A stretch of DNA of 26,061 nucleotides. It comes from Syntrophaceae bacterium UBA2280 (GTDB lineage Bacteria; Desulfobacterota; Syntrophia; Syntrophales; Smithellaceae). Below are positions 1 through 12,000 of the stretch, in pieces. The notes beneath the pieces were generated by a model, which searched no databases, had not been told where the DNA came from, and was given only the letters and a program-made list of their open reading frames with translations. The position numbers were made by a program, and so were the translations under genes. Where the stretch lies: assembly GCA_002347685.1 (NCBI GenBank), contig DDWS01000069.1:1-26061 (forward strand), in the 5' to 3' direction. Positions within the stretch are counted from its first letter, which is position 1; each line of letters opens with the position of its first letter.

Positions 1-56
1 ATAACCAACAGCACGCGGTCAAAATAAACCGAGGGGATGCGATCAGGAATTTGCAT
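1..56 (-). CDS. Possible N-terminus of a gene running off the left edge
   Basis: An ATG (complement of 54-56) opens a frame that stays open to the window edge, giving about 18 residues that begin MQIPDRIP and continue SVYFDRVLLV. The end of this piece looks like the start of a hydrophobic segment, so a membrane protein is possible. I cannot assign a family from so little sequence. Support comes mainly from a good sigma-70 promoter about 100 bases upstream on the same strand (150-179). The ribosome binding site is weak (a GGAA about 7 bases before the ATG). It could be a chance frame. Confidence 0.3.
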   Translation of the reverse strand, partial: MQIPDRIPSVYFDRVLLV

Positions 57-149
57 TTACTATTCCAACCCCCCGCTAAAATAATTGCTCGATCCGGCAA
101 AAGTACAGGCCGTGTCTATTTTGATAAGAGCTTGCCTCAGCATTAACAA

Positions 150-179
150 ACTATAGGAAAGTGCGGTCTGCCCTGTCAA
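150..179 (-). promoter_or_regulatory. Sigma-70 promoter facing left
   Basis: On the minus strand a perfect -35 box TTGACA (complement of 174-179) is followed after 18 bases by TATAGT (complement of 150-155). Transcription would start near 143 and run toward the possible partial gene at 1-56. The -35 box sits directly beside the inner arm of the structured repeat at 182-298, so that element could be an upstream control site. No expression evidence is available. Confidence 0.5.
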
Positions 180-181
180 TC

Positions 182-298
182 AAATTCTTGCCACAAACCA
201 TGAGGTTTTGTGCCGATGCCTGCTATCTGATCAAATTGTGTTGATTATCGATTGAAGGCAAGAATTTTCAACAAGATTGGCTACGAGTGGATAGCAGG
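182..298. repeat. Interleaved inverted repeats (pseudoknot-like element)
   Basis: Two perfect inverted repeats are interleaved rather than nested. Arm A is AAATTCTTGCC at 182-192, pairing with GGCAAGAATTT at 257-267 (11 bp). Arm C is CCTGCTATC at 219-227, pairing with GATAGCAGG at 290-298 (9 bp, extendable by two G-U pairs in RNA). Inside the A loop are two small hairpins: CACAAACC (192-199) with GGTTTTGTG (204-212), and ATCAA (230-234) with TTGAT (241-245). The order A, C, A', C' is that of an H-type pseudoknot. Alternatives are two overlapping operators, or the scar of a recombination element. No open frame of note crosses it. Confidence 0.55.
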
Positions 299-424
299 AA
301 GCAACATCGCGAAATAAATTCATCAACGATATTTAATTTTCAGAAGAAGCCCCTTCCCGTATAGCATCTACAAGTCATCAATTTATGCAATGAGATTATG
401 TCGATGATTACGACTTGAAAGTGC

Positions 425-510
425 AATCGGGTAGGAGGGGGAGGCGGGTTCACCCCCGCCGTCCTCCCACGCCACCGGACGTAAGGATCACGTATCCGGA
501 GGTTCCTGCC
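425..510 (-). mobile_element. Remnant of the 3' end of a group IIC-like intron (domains V-VI)
   Basis: Read on the minus strand, 506 down to 468 resembles the domain V hairpin of bacterial class C introns: GAACC at its start, a CCTCCGGA arm pairing with TCCGGTGG, and a TACG inner stem. It is followed by a domain VI-like hairpin with arms GGAGG/CCTCC and GCGGG/CCCGC, then a TACCCGATT tail near 425-433 of the kind found at the 3' end of such introns. The catalytic triad expected as CGC reads CTC here, and the inner stem is mispaired, so it looks dead. No reverse transcriptase frame remains next to it. The short frame across it (340-564) is best read as intron RNA sequence rather than protein. 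Identification is from memory of the family pattern, not from a search. Confidence 0.5.
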
Positions 511-826
511 GCCCGTTGCCGGGTTCGAACTTTCCCGGAAGCTGCAGACGCGATTATCGAACAACTGAATTCACCAGACAAGGGTTAACCGCGCCGCTGG
601 GCTTCGCGGCCACCTTGCCGGTGCTTCACGGCCTTAGATCAAACATTTCAATATAAATGATATTTTTGCGTATAAGTAGCTGAACCTGCCTTAGGTTTTT
701 TTGATCACGTTCCAAGGTGAAATCCGGGATGAAGCGGGTCCTCTCGCGCCGGATCGAGTAGTTTAAAAAGATCTGACACAACGCCCGTAGCCTGACAAAA
801 CCAATCGCAGGAACAATTACCGTTCC
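511..826. other. Spacer with no supported gene
   Basis: I see no coding frame that resembles a protein here. Around 573-637 there is a GC-rich stretch unlike its AT-rich surroundings, possibly more of the decayed intron or another element. A short hairpin followed by T residues (AACCT and AGGTT arms, then a run of T near 694-701) could terminate rightward transcripts, but no gene reads into it. GGAAC/GTTCC arms lie just past the aat stop on the minus strand without a T-run, so aat has no convincing terminator. Confidence 0.4.
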
Positions 827-1483
827 TTACAGTACTTCCAGTGCCAGGCGAAGGCGCTCCAGAAATTCGTCACGGGATATTTCTTTTGCGCCGAATCGCT
901 TCATGTGGTCGGTTGTCACCTGGCAGTCAATGAAGTGAAATCCTCTTTGGGCCAGGTCGGCGGCAAAGACCGCGAAAGCTACTTTGGAGGCGTCGGTTTT
1001 TTTCGCAAACATCGATTCGCCGAAAAACGCTTTGCCCATCATGACGCCATAGAATCCACCCGCCAGTTCATCGCCATGCCAGGCTTCAACGGAATGCGCA
1101 AAGCCCGCTTCATGCAGTCTGACATACGCCTGGATCATATCTTCGGTAATCCAGGTGCCGGCCTCGCCTTTTCGCCTGACCGTCGCGCAATTGCGGATGA
1201 CGTCTTCAAAGGCTTCATTGGTCGTCACGCGATAGACGCCTTTTTTCATGGTCTGTTTCAGAGTTTTGGATATTTTCAGGTCGCAGGGGAAAAGGACGAG
1301 GCGGGGATCGGGCGACCACCACAAAATCGGCTGCCCTTCCGAATACCAGGGGAAGATACCCAGCGAATAGGCATGAAGAAGCCTTTCGACGCTTAAATCT
1401 CCGCCCACCGCCAGCAATCCGTCTTCTTCGGAAAGCTCAGGCTGCGGGAAAGCGATCTTTTTGGGCAGTCGGTAAACAGGCAT
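827..1483 (-). CDS. aat: Leucyl/phenylalanyl-tRNA--protein transferase
   Basis: Aat transfers Leu or Phe from charged tRNA to proteins with N-terminal Arg or Lys, creating a primary N-degron in the cytoplasm. The 218-residue product is close to the E. coli length (234). It shows the family block GGDLSVERLLHAYSLGIFPW (residues 27-46), WWSPDPR (55-61), GESMF with Glu156, and FIDCQ with Asp186 and Gln188. Those three residues fall at the same numbers as the catalytic-site residues described for the E. coli enzyme. The ATG lies 3 bases after the clpA stop with no clear Shine-Dalgarno of its own, so translation is probably coupled to clpA. It is the last gene of clpS-clpA-aat, so the enzyme that makes the degron is made together with the adaptor and unfoldase that read it. 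Confidence 0.96.
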   Translation of the reverse strand: MPVYRLPKKIAFPQPELSEEDGLLAVGGDLSVERLLHAYSLGIFPWYSEGQPILWWSPDPRLVLFPCDLKISKTLKQTMKKGVYRVTTNEAFEDVIRNCATVRRKGEAGTWITEDMIQAYVRLHEAGFAHSVEAWHGDELAGGFYGVMMGKAFFGESMFAKKTDASKVAFAVFAADLAQRGFHFIDCQVTTDHMKRFGAKEISRDEFLERLRLALEVL

Positions 1484-1486
1484 GGT

Positions 1487-3753
<2,267 letters not shown>

Positions 3754-3757
<4 letters not shown>

Positions 3758-4068
3758 ACTTTCTCCATTGCGCATTTGAGCGGATACTGATGGCTGGCCG
3801 CCAGATCGTGCACCGCCGCCACTTTGGTTTCGGCAATCTCGCGGGTATAGACGCCGCAAAGCCCCGCGCCCTGTTTATGGACATTGAGCATGATACGGGT
3901 CGCCTCGGCGGGCGTCTTGTGAAAGATCGCCTCCAGCACATGGACAACAAAGTCCATGGTCGTGTAATCATCGTTCAACAGCATCACACGGTAAAACGAC
4001 GGCTCTTTGGTTTCCTGCCGCTCTTTTTCCGCGACATTGTCTTCCGATTCGAGTTTTTCCCTGCTCAT
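3754..4068 (-). CDS. clpS: ClpS, N-degron adaptor for ClpAP
   Basis: ClpS binds proteins with N-terminal Leu, Phe, Tyr or Trp and delivers them to ClpA. With the ATG at 4068 the product is 104 residues, matching E. coli (106). The N-degron pocket is intact: Asn32-Asp33-Asp34 in LNDDYTTM, the Met38 gate, and His64 in NVHKQG, each two positions lower than in E. coli. The N-terminal 20 residues are charged and likely flexible. A GTG at 4101 would lengthen the protein by 11 residues, but it sits at the predicted transcription start of the promoter at 4107-4135, so I reject it. The stop overlaps the clpA start by ATGA, which implies coupled translation. Confidence 0.95.
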
Positions 4069-4106
4069 GAGCTTGCTTACCTTCTGAAATGTTCCCCGCA
4101 CATTTG

Positions 4107-4135
4107 AACATAGGCAAGATCATGCGTTCTGTCAA
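4107..4135 (-). promoter_or_regulatory. Sigma-70 promoter of clpS-clpA-aat
   Basis: On the minus strand TTGACA (complement of 4130-4135) and TATGTT (complement of 4107-4112) are separated by exactly 17 bases. The predicted start of transcription is near 4100, about 32 bases before the clpS ATG. This is a housekeeping-type promoter; I see no heat-shock-type boxes. Confidence 0.7.
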
Positions 4136-4421
4136 TAGGCTTAAACGCCGCGAACTTCAACGATCCTGCTATTTTTGCTGAGTATGCTTATGGTGATGCG
4201 GAGCGGCATGATGATATCGGCGGCATGATCGTAACCTTCCCCTAAAGTCAGACATGCCAAAAGTCGAGTTCTCTGGCATACTATGCTCAGAGGATCAAAT
4301 GAAAAGTCACGGTAGAACCTCAGCATATGAAGGAATGCCTTGAAAGGAGGTGAATATTCTAATCTGTATTTTGTCTCCGGCCGGACTATCCCAAACCAAT
4401 TGAGTGACAGTTAACCAGAGT
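4136..4421. other. Spacer with an orphan perfect Shine-Dalgarno sequence
   Basis: No supported gene lies here. A perfect anti-16S complement, AAAGGAGGTGA, sits at 4343-4353 on the plus strand, at the end of a tiny frame (from ATG 4327, eight codons). No ATG, GTG or TTG that opens a lasting frame follows at the usual distance. It looks like the leader of a gene whose coding part has been lost. A 61-residue minus-strand frame at 4141-4326 matches nothing I know. Confidence 0.4.
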
Positions 4422-4574
4422 TTACTCTGTTTCAGATAGTACTCGTGTATCGAATTTCTCCTGGACACGTTTTTCTATTGCCGCAAGGTTATCCGCTTCG
4501 GCGGTCACGAACGAAAATGCTTCCGGCCGTCCGGTAACACGGCACTCTCTTATAACTCGTCGAATATCAAATGC
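4422..4574 (-). pseudogene. Remnant of a DEAD-box RNA helicase C-terminus
   Basis: On the minus strand 50 codons run from a TAG (4575-4577) to the TAA at 4422-4424 and contain GRPEAFSFVTAEADN followed by LAAIEKRVQEKFDTRVLSETE. This matches the end of DEAD-box helicases, where motif VI (HRIGRTGRAGR) is followed by a G/E-A-F-S-F-V-T strand and a 'LAAIEK' helix. The motif VI part is damaged (RVIRECRVTGRP in place of RIGRTGRAGRP). Upstream, beyond the in-frame stop, codons reading KRFHQTLVS recall the Q-R-x-x-T-L helix of helicase domain 2. No start codon or ATPase domain remains. This is a decayed fragment with internal deletion; the family call is from motif resemblance only. Confidence 0.45.
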
Positions 4575-4606
4575 CTACGACACCAGCGTCTGATGGAAGC
4601 GTTTAT

Positions 4607-4626
4607 AAAGAGGGCCCTCTTTTTTT
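4607..4626 (+). terminator. Loop-poor palindrome followed by T-run
   Basis: AAAGAGGGCCCTCTTT (4607-4622) is a perfect 16-base palindrome, followed by more T residues to 4626. As RNA it can fold as a 6-bp stem with a GGCC loop and a U tail, like a weak rho-independent terminator for rightward transcripts. It would insulate the following phosphofructokinase gene. As DNA it could equally be a protein-binding palindrome. Confidence 0.4.
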
Positions 4627-4647
4627 ATTATCCCCTGCACTCTTAGG

Positions 4648-4683
4648 TTGCGAATGCTCATAAATTATGTAATATTATTACAT
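4648..4683 (+). promoter_or_regulatory. AT-rich inverted repeat, possible promoter/operator of the PFK cluster
   Basis: ATGTAAT and ATTACAT arms (4667-4673 and 4677-4683) flank a 3-base centre, forming a 17-base operator-like inverted repeat. TTGCGA at 4648-4653 and the TAATAT/TATTAT stretch inside the repeat could be a -35 and -10 pair with 16 to 19 base spacing. If so, a repressor on the repeat would cover the -10 region. It lies about 190 bases before the PFK start codon. The rest of 4684-4869 shows no gene and no better promoter. Confidence 0.3.
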
Positions 4684-4869
4684 GTCGTTCGAATACACGA
4701 CTGCGAACCCGAAAATCGCATTTCAGATGAAAGCGCCCCTGAAACCGGTTGACTAGACGCACAACATCCAACGGCCTTACTGACAAATGAAAATAATAAC
4801 ATTGGAACCGGCAATCACCCTTTAGATTGTAACGGAAGATCATCTTCTTGACTCTGGAAGGAGACAACC

Positions 4870-5967
4870 ATGAGAATAGCGGTTTTGACGGGCGGCGGAG
4901 ATTGCCCCGGTCTGAACGGGGCCATTAAATGGGTCACCAAATCGGCGCTGGATCCCCGTTGTGAAAAGGAGCGCTCCGTCCGCTTTGATGTCATCGGCAT
5001 CCGCGAAGGGTGGAAGGGGCTCGTGGAGGTCAATCCGGATGATCCGGAAAGCCTCGCCCGGCATACGATGATGCTCGACGAGGAAATCGTGCGGACGTGG
5101 GACCGTTACGGCGGAACAAATCTCGGCACATCCAGAACAAACCCTTTCAACCCGCAAAAAGACACATCCGGTAAGGTCATAGAAAATATCGGCAAACTCG
5201 GCATCGATGTCATTGTAGCCATCGGCGGCGAGGACACCCTCGGCGTGGCATCCAAACTCCATCGGCGAGGAATCAAGACCGTCGGCATTCCCAAAACCAT
5301 TGACGGCGATCTGGTCGGCACCGATTATTCCCTGGGGTTTGACTCGGCAGTAAATATTATCACGGAAGAGATCGACCGTCTCCGGACAACTGCGGGCTCG
5401 CACAACAGGATATTCGTCGTCGAGACAATGGGCCGTCATGCCGGCTGGCTTGCCCTCCACGGCGGCGAATGCAGTGGCGCGTACATTATCCTGATCCCCG
5501 AGGTCCCCTTCGAAATGGAACGCGTCTGCTCGCTTCTCGACGAACGGCGCGGGCGGGAAGTCCAATACAGCATTCTCGTTGTTTCCGAAGGCGCGACAAT
5601 GAAGGCCAACAAAGAATTCTGCAGAAACGACAAGGTCGACGAGTTCGGTCACCGGTCACTGGGCGGCATCGCCGCCTACCTCGCCGATCAAATCGAAGAC
5701 AAAACGGGATTTACCACCCGTTATGTCATCTTGAGTCATCTGCAGCGCGGCGGATCACCTTCCGCCCGGGACCGCCTCATGGCCCGGTGGTTCGGGATCG
5801 CGGCCGTGGATATGATCGTCAACGAGGATTTCGGCAGAATGGTGAGCTATCGGCAGGGAGAGATCACTTCGGTGCCCATGAAAGATGTTATCGATCGACT
5901 GAACCTCATCGACGTGGCAAAATATTACGATATCGAACGGTACAACGGCAAACGGTCAATTCTCTAA
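4870..5967 (+). CDS. 6-phosphofructokinase, probably pyrophosphate-dependent
   Basis: This cytoplasmic enzyme interconverts fructose-6-phosphate and fructose-1,6-bisphosphate. Its 365 residues are of group III (mixed-substrate) PFK size. Visible motifs are the N-terminal GGGDCPGLN (8-16), GGEDT (119-123), PKTIDGD (141-147, with the catalytic Asp145), MGRHAG (187-192) and LQRGGSPSARDR near residue 300. In ATP-dependent enzymes the second motif is GGDGS and the third PGTIDND. Asp122 and Lys142 here are the substitutions associated with PPi as phosphoryl donor, which makes the reaction reversible. The motif reads IDGD instead of the usual IDND. GGAAGGAG ends 6 bases before the ATG. It is the first gene of a cluster with the glucan synthase (73 bases downstream) and phosphoglucomutase. 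PPi use is inferred, not shown. Confidence 0.92.
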   Translation: MRIAVLTGGGDCPGLNGAIKWVTKSALDPRCEKERSVRFDVIGIREGWKGLVEVNPDDPESLARHTMMLDEEIVRTWDRYGGTNLGTSRTNPFNPQKDTSGKVIENIGKLGIDVIVAIGGEDTLGVASKLHRRGIKTVGIPKTIDGDLVGTDYSLGFDSAVNIITEEIDRLRTTAGSHNRIFVVETMGRHAGWLALHGGECSGAYIILIPEVPFEMERVCSLLDERRGREVQYSILVVSEGATMKANKEFCRNDKVDEFGHRSLGGIAAYLADQIEDKTGFTTRYVILSHLQRGGSPSARDRLMARWFGIAAVDMIVNEDFGRMVSYRQGEITSVPMKDVIDRLNLIDVAKYYDIERYNGKRSIL

Positions 5968-6027
5968 ACCGACTCTTACAAAAAGAAACTTTTCTCCGCA
6001 GCATTGCGGTCACATCGGCTATTCGAC

Positions 6028-6043
6028 AAGGAGATACACATTG
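6028..6043 (+). promoter_or_regulatory. Ribosome binding site fixing a TTG start
   Basis: AAGGAG at 6028-6033 lies 7 bases before TTG at 6041-6043. No ATG with a comparable site lies nearby in frame, so the giant glucan synthase is expected to start at TTG, a weak start codon that would limit its synthesis relative to its neighbours. Confidence 0.7.
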
Positions 6044-9000
6044 AACCTGCTCTACAAGGCTGTAACCGATACCTGGTCATTGCTTCGAAAGGGCCTTCCC
6101 CATAGAAGGTCCGCAAAAAAAATCAGCCGTGCCGAATCGCCTCTCCGATCGGAACTGCTCAGTTCCGATCAGATGAAACAGCACGGCAAAATCCTGGCGT
6201 CGGCGCATCAGTTAATTAACGCAAAAGCAAGCGAGAGACTTCTGGGAAGGCTCCATGAAAACGAAGAGGTTCTGCTTGAAACCGTCAAACAGCTGACCGC
6301 CGTTGTCTCGGAAAGCAGACCCATTGCGCCTGCGGAAGAATGGCTGCTTGATAATTTTTATCTTATCGAAGAAAATGTCCTGACCGCCAAACGCCACCTG
6401 TCACGCGGATATAGCCGTGGACTGCCATGGTTGTCCAAAGGCCCCTCCGCCGGCCTTCCCCGGGTTTACGATATCGCTCAGGAAATCATCTCGCATGGCG
6501 ACGGCAGGGTGGACCTGGAAAATCTGATCAGTTTCATTACAGCCTACCAGTCTGTTTCCTACTTGAAGCTCGGCGAATTATGGGCAATCCCGATTATGCT
6601 GCGTCTGGCGCTGATCGAAAATCTCAGACGCACTGGAACGCGCATCATGATGGACGTCAGGGACCGGGCGCGCGCCAATGACTGGGCCGACCAAATGCTG
6701 GATATCGCGAAGCGTGATCCCAAAAATCTTGTCCTTTTGCTTGCGGACATGGCCCGGTCGGATCCCGCGCTTTCCAGTTCATTCGTCGCGGAATTCGTGC
6801 GTAGGCTTCAGGGGAACAGTCCCTCACTGGCCCTGCCGCTTTCCTGGATTGAACAGCGGCTTTCCGAATCGCACCTCACCATTGAACAACTGATCGGCTC
6901 CGGCAATCAGCAGCTGGCCGCCGATCAGGCGTCGGTCAGCAACAGCATCCACTCGCTGCGGTTTCTGACGACCCTGGACTGGCGCGAATTTGTCGAAACC
7001 ATGAGCGTGGTCGAAACCGTACTCAGGGAAGATCCCGCCGATGTCTACGTCCGCATGGATTTTGTCACACGCGATCATTATCGTCATGTCGTGGAGACTA
7101 TCGCCAAACACTCCTCAGTATTCGAACGGGATATCGCTCGAATAGCTGTTGACCTCGCTGCAAAAGCCCGGGCGGAAAAAAGCAGCGACAACCGGATGAC
7201 CCATGTCGGTTTCTATCTGATTGACAAAGGCCTTGCCAGACTCACAAAAGAAGCGCAGACACGCCTTCCTTTATACGATCTTTTCAAAAAAAGTCTGTTC
7301 CGCTTTCCCCTGCTTTTGTATCTGGGCAGCATGATTCTGATCAGCCTGGGATTGACGGGATTTCTGCTGGCCGGGCTTCATGCCGACGGTTTACCCATGT
7401 CGTTTTTGCTGCCTATGGGGCTGATTCTGTTGATTTGTGCAAGCTCGCTCGGGGTGTCGCTCACAAACTGGCTTTCGACACTGCTGGCGCGTCCGCGGCT
7501 TCTGCCGCGCATGGATTTCTCCCGGGAAATTCCTCCGGAAGAAACCACACTGGTGGTCATCCCTTCCATGCTGAACAATACAAAAAGCGTCGAGGATCTG
7601 GTCGAATCCCTCGAAATCCGCTTTCTGAGCAATCGCGACAATAACCTGCATTTCGGGCTTCTGACGGATTTCGGTGACGCCGCTTACGAAAACATGCCCG
7701 AGGACGGTGAGCTTCTGCGGATAGCTGAAAAAGGCATTAAGGACCTCCACGATAAATACCGGGGCGTCAAAGGAGGCAAGTTCTTTTTGTTCCATCGACC
7801 GCGTCTGTGGAATTCGCATGATCAACTCTGGATGGGCTATGAACGCAAACGCGGAAAGCTGGCCGATCTCAACGCCCTTCTGCGAGGCGGCCCAAAGGAG
7901 CGTTTTTCGAAGATTGTGGGCGCCACGGAAATACTGGCCAACGTAAAATACATCATCACCCTGGATACGGACACACAGCTTCCACGCGATGCCGCGCAAA
8001 AATTTATCGGCACCATGGCCCATCCGCTCAACCGGGCCCGCTTCGACGAATCCAGACGAACCATCACCGCCGGATACGGAATCCTGCAGCCGCGTGTAAC
8101 CGAAAGCCTATCCGGTGCAAGACAGACCTGGTATTCACGCCTCTGGGGCGGCCAGACCGGCATCGACCCCTACACGCGCATGGTGTCCGACATTTATCAG
8201 GATGTCTTTGGCGAAGGCTCCTTCGTCGGCAAAGGCATCTATGACATCGACGCATTCGAGAAAGTGCTGCATCAGCGTCTTCCCGAAAACCGGATACTGA
8301 GTCATGACCTGATAGAAGGCTGCCACGCACGCGCCGGGCTTATTTCCGACGTAGAGCTCTATGAGGAGTATCCCGCCCGTTACCAGGCCGATGTGAGTCG
8401 CAGACATCGCTGGATTCGCGGGGACTGGCAGATTGCCGGCTGGCTTCGGTCAACGGTCCCCGATTTCGGAGCGGACCGCAGAAAAAATGAATTATCGAAA
8501 CTTTCTCAATGGAAAATATTCGACAATCTCCGCCGCACTCTCGTTCCCGCCGCGCTGACCCTGCTGCTGATCGCCGGCTGGACGGTTCTGTCGCCGGCCT
8601 GGTTGTGGACATTGCTGGTCGCGGGGATTCTCCTCATTCCTTCCGCATGTACCGTCATCCTGGAAATATTCCGCAAACCGGGAGATATCTTGTGGCTTGA
8701 CCACTTAAGTTATGTCCTTCGGCAGACCCGACGACAATTTTTCCAGATTCTATTCACGATTGCCTGTCTGCCGTACGAAGCCTTCTACAGCCTGGATGCC
8801 ATTTTGCGCACCAGCTGGCGGATGCTCGTCACGCACAAGCGTTTACTGGAGTGGAACCCTTTCAGCAACCATGCCCATCCCGCCGACAATGGCCTTGCCG
8901 CCTCCCTGCGGTCGATGTGGATCGGCCCTTTCACAGGCGCTTCGGTCGCGGTTTGTCTCATTATTTTCAGACCCGGGGCGCTTATTGTCGCCCTTCCCGT

Positions 9001-12000
9001 ACTCATTTTATGGTTTGCCTCACCGGTGCTTGCCTGGTGGATCAGCCAACCTATCGTGAAAGAAGGCACCAAACTCAAAGATGAACAAATCATCTTTCTT
9101 CGAAAAGCAGCCCGCAGAACCTGGTCTTTTTTCGAAACGTTTGTCGCGTCGAATGACCATTGGCTTCCGCCGGACAACTATCAGGAGCATCCCGGCTCGA
9201 TCATTGCGCACCGCACGTCACCGACAAACATAGGACTGGCCCTGCTGGCAAATTTGTCAGCGTATGATTTCGGCTTCATTTCGCAAGGTGAATTCATCCG
9301 TCGCACCGCGAACACTTTCAGTACAATGGAAAAACTTGATCGCTACCGGGGTCACTTCTACAACTGGTATGATACACAAACATTAAAAACGCTTCCGCCC
9401 CATTACATCTCGACGGTGGACAGCGGAAACCTCTGCGGCCATCTGCTGACACTGAAATGGGGGCTCCTCGAGCTGCCTGACCATAGAATCTTATCAGACC
9501 GCTGGCTTCAGGGCATGGAGGATGCCTGCCGTGTTCTTCAGAACACCGCTTTGCAGGCCGCCGACAAAGACATTGCCAGCTTTCAGAAACAACTTGCTTT
9601 GATTGCGGCTTCACAAAAAACAAACGTCAATGCATTGTGGCACCATCTCAATCGATTGACCCAATCAGCGGCCGACCTTTCCGCAGCCATCGAGGCCAGT
9701 GAGCAAAGCCAGGCCTTGAGGTGGGCACAGGCCATCGTGCGTCAATGTCGCGACGCGATAGACGAACTGGGTGCGCTGTGCCCATGGGCTGCGCTCGATA
9801 GCCCGTCGGTCCGGACCGGACGCATTTTTGATGACGTCGGTATCCCCACCCTGAGCGAAGCGTCGGATCTCGCCGCGCGTTGGCTGCCGGAAGTTGAAAA
9901 GATCATCGCAACGGACGTCACCCCCGAAGAGAGGAAATGGGCCAACGATTTTCAACAAAAGGGATTGGAGGGAAGCCGCCATGCCCGGGAGAGGCTCTCG
10001 GTCATCCATTTTCTGATTCAAAAAGTCAGCAACTTCTCCGAGATGGATTACAGCTTCCTTTATGATAAAGGACGGCAGCTTCTGACCATCGGATACAGCG
10101 TGGGTGAGCGACGCAGGGACGGAAGTTTCTATGATCTGCTCGCGTCTGAGGCCAGGCTCTGCAGTTTTGTCGCCATCGCGCAGGGCCAACTGCCGCAGGA
10201 AAACTGGTTTGCCCTGGGACGCATGTTGACGAATCCCGGAGGTGAACCGGTGCTGCTGGCCTGGGACGGTTCGATGTTTGAGTATCTGATGCCGCTGTTG
10301 GTCATGCCGAATTACGAAAACACGCTTCTGGACCAAACCTATAAAGCCTCGGTCAAAAGACAGATCGAGTACGGCAAAATACGGGGGGTTCCCTGGGGTG
10401 TTTCGGAATCCGGTTACAGCCTGGCGGACGTCCATCTCAACTACCAGTACCGTGCCTTCGGCGTCCCCGGCCTGGGTCTCAAGCGCGGCCTGGCCGACGA
10501 TCTTGTCGTGGCGCCTTACGCCACGGCACTCGCGCTGATGGTCGCGCCCGAAGAAGCATGCAAGAATCTTCAGCGTCTGGAAGCAAACGGCATGGTTGGG
10601 GCCTATGGTTTTTATGAAGCCATGGACTTCACGCCGGCACGCGTACCGAGCGGTCAATCCCGTGTGATTGTGCGATCGTTCATGGCGCATCATCAGGGAA
10701 TGAGCCTGCTGTCCATGGCCCATCTGCTTCTGAACCGACCGATGCAAAGGCGCTTTTTATCCGAACCCATGTTCCAGTCGGCCGCACTTTTGCTCCAGGA
10801 ACGTATTCCCAAGGCCGTTTCCTTCTATCGGCAGATCGCCAAAGATATTCATGCCGGAAAGAATGCCGGCCCGCAGAGAATTCCTCCGCGAAGCTTTATA
10901 ACGGCCGACACACCTGCACCGGAAGTGCAACTGCTTTCCAACGGCAGATACCATGTGATGGTCACACAGGCCGGCGGCGGCTACAGCCGCTGGAATGATC
11001 TGGCCGTGACACGCTGGCGTGAAGACGCCACCCGCGATTCCTGGGGCATGTTTTGTTATATCCGCGATGTTTCCACCGGCGAATTCTGGTCCAATGCCTA
11101 TCAGCCGACCCTTAAAAAACCGCAACGCTACGAAGCTATTTTCTCCGATGCGAAAGTTGAATTCCGCAGACGCGATGATGATATCAATACCTACACGCAG
11201 ATCGCCGTATCGCCGGAAGACGATATTGAAATCCGGCGCCTCCGCATCACCAACCGATCCAGAAAACGCCGCGAGCTGGATATCACCAGTTATGCGGAAA
11301 TCGTGATCGCGCAACCCGCTGCCGATGAGATCCATCCGGCGTTCAGCAATCTTTTTGTTCAGACGGAAATTCTCCGCAGGCGTCAGGCTATCCTCTTCAC
11401 GCGCCGGCCACGGTCCAAGGATGAAGCCGCCTATTGGGGATTCCATTCCATGACACTGCACGGTACGTTCAACCGAGAAGTCTCCTATGAGACAGATCGC
11501 TTGAAGTTCGTCGGCCGGGGCAACACCCTGTCCAATCCGGAGGCGATGACCCTGCAGGCAACGGAAACGCAAACCCTCTCTGATACGGAAGGATCCGTTC
11601 TCGATCCGATCGTGTCCATCCGCCATCAGATCACTCTTTCTCCGGGAGAATCGGTCACACTGGACATCGTTTCCGGCATCGCTTACACACGTGAACAAAC
11701 GCTTGGGCTTATCGAAAAATATTCCGACCAGCGCCTGGCGGACCGGGTCTTTAATCTGGCCTGGACCCACAGCCAGGTTACCCTCAGGCAGATCAACGCA
11801 ACGGAGGCCGACGCCCAGCTCTATGCCCGTCTGGCCGGTTCCATTGTTTACGCCAACGCATCCCTGCGCGCCGATCCGAAAATCCTCATCAAAAACCGTC
11901 GCGGCCAATCCGGTTTGTGGGGTTATGCCATTTCCGGCGATCTTCCCATTGTGCTGCTCCAGATTGCCGACCATACCAACATAGAACTGGTCCGGCAACT

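Noticed and set aside
340..564. A 74-residue minus-strand frame with a VRWRGRTAGVNPPPPPTRL stretch
   Set aside because: The frame coincides with the intron domain V-VI hairpins, and its odd composition is explained by that RNA structure. No start signal or family supports a protein.
4141..4326. A 61-residue minus-strand frame as a transposase fragment
   Set aside because: I could not match it to any transposase motif, and no terminal inverted repeats flank it.
4343..4353. A 16S rRNA 3' end on the minus strand
   Set aside because: Only the anti-Shine-Dalgarno core matches; the preceding GGAT of the 16S end is absent and no rRNA sequence follows.
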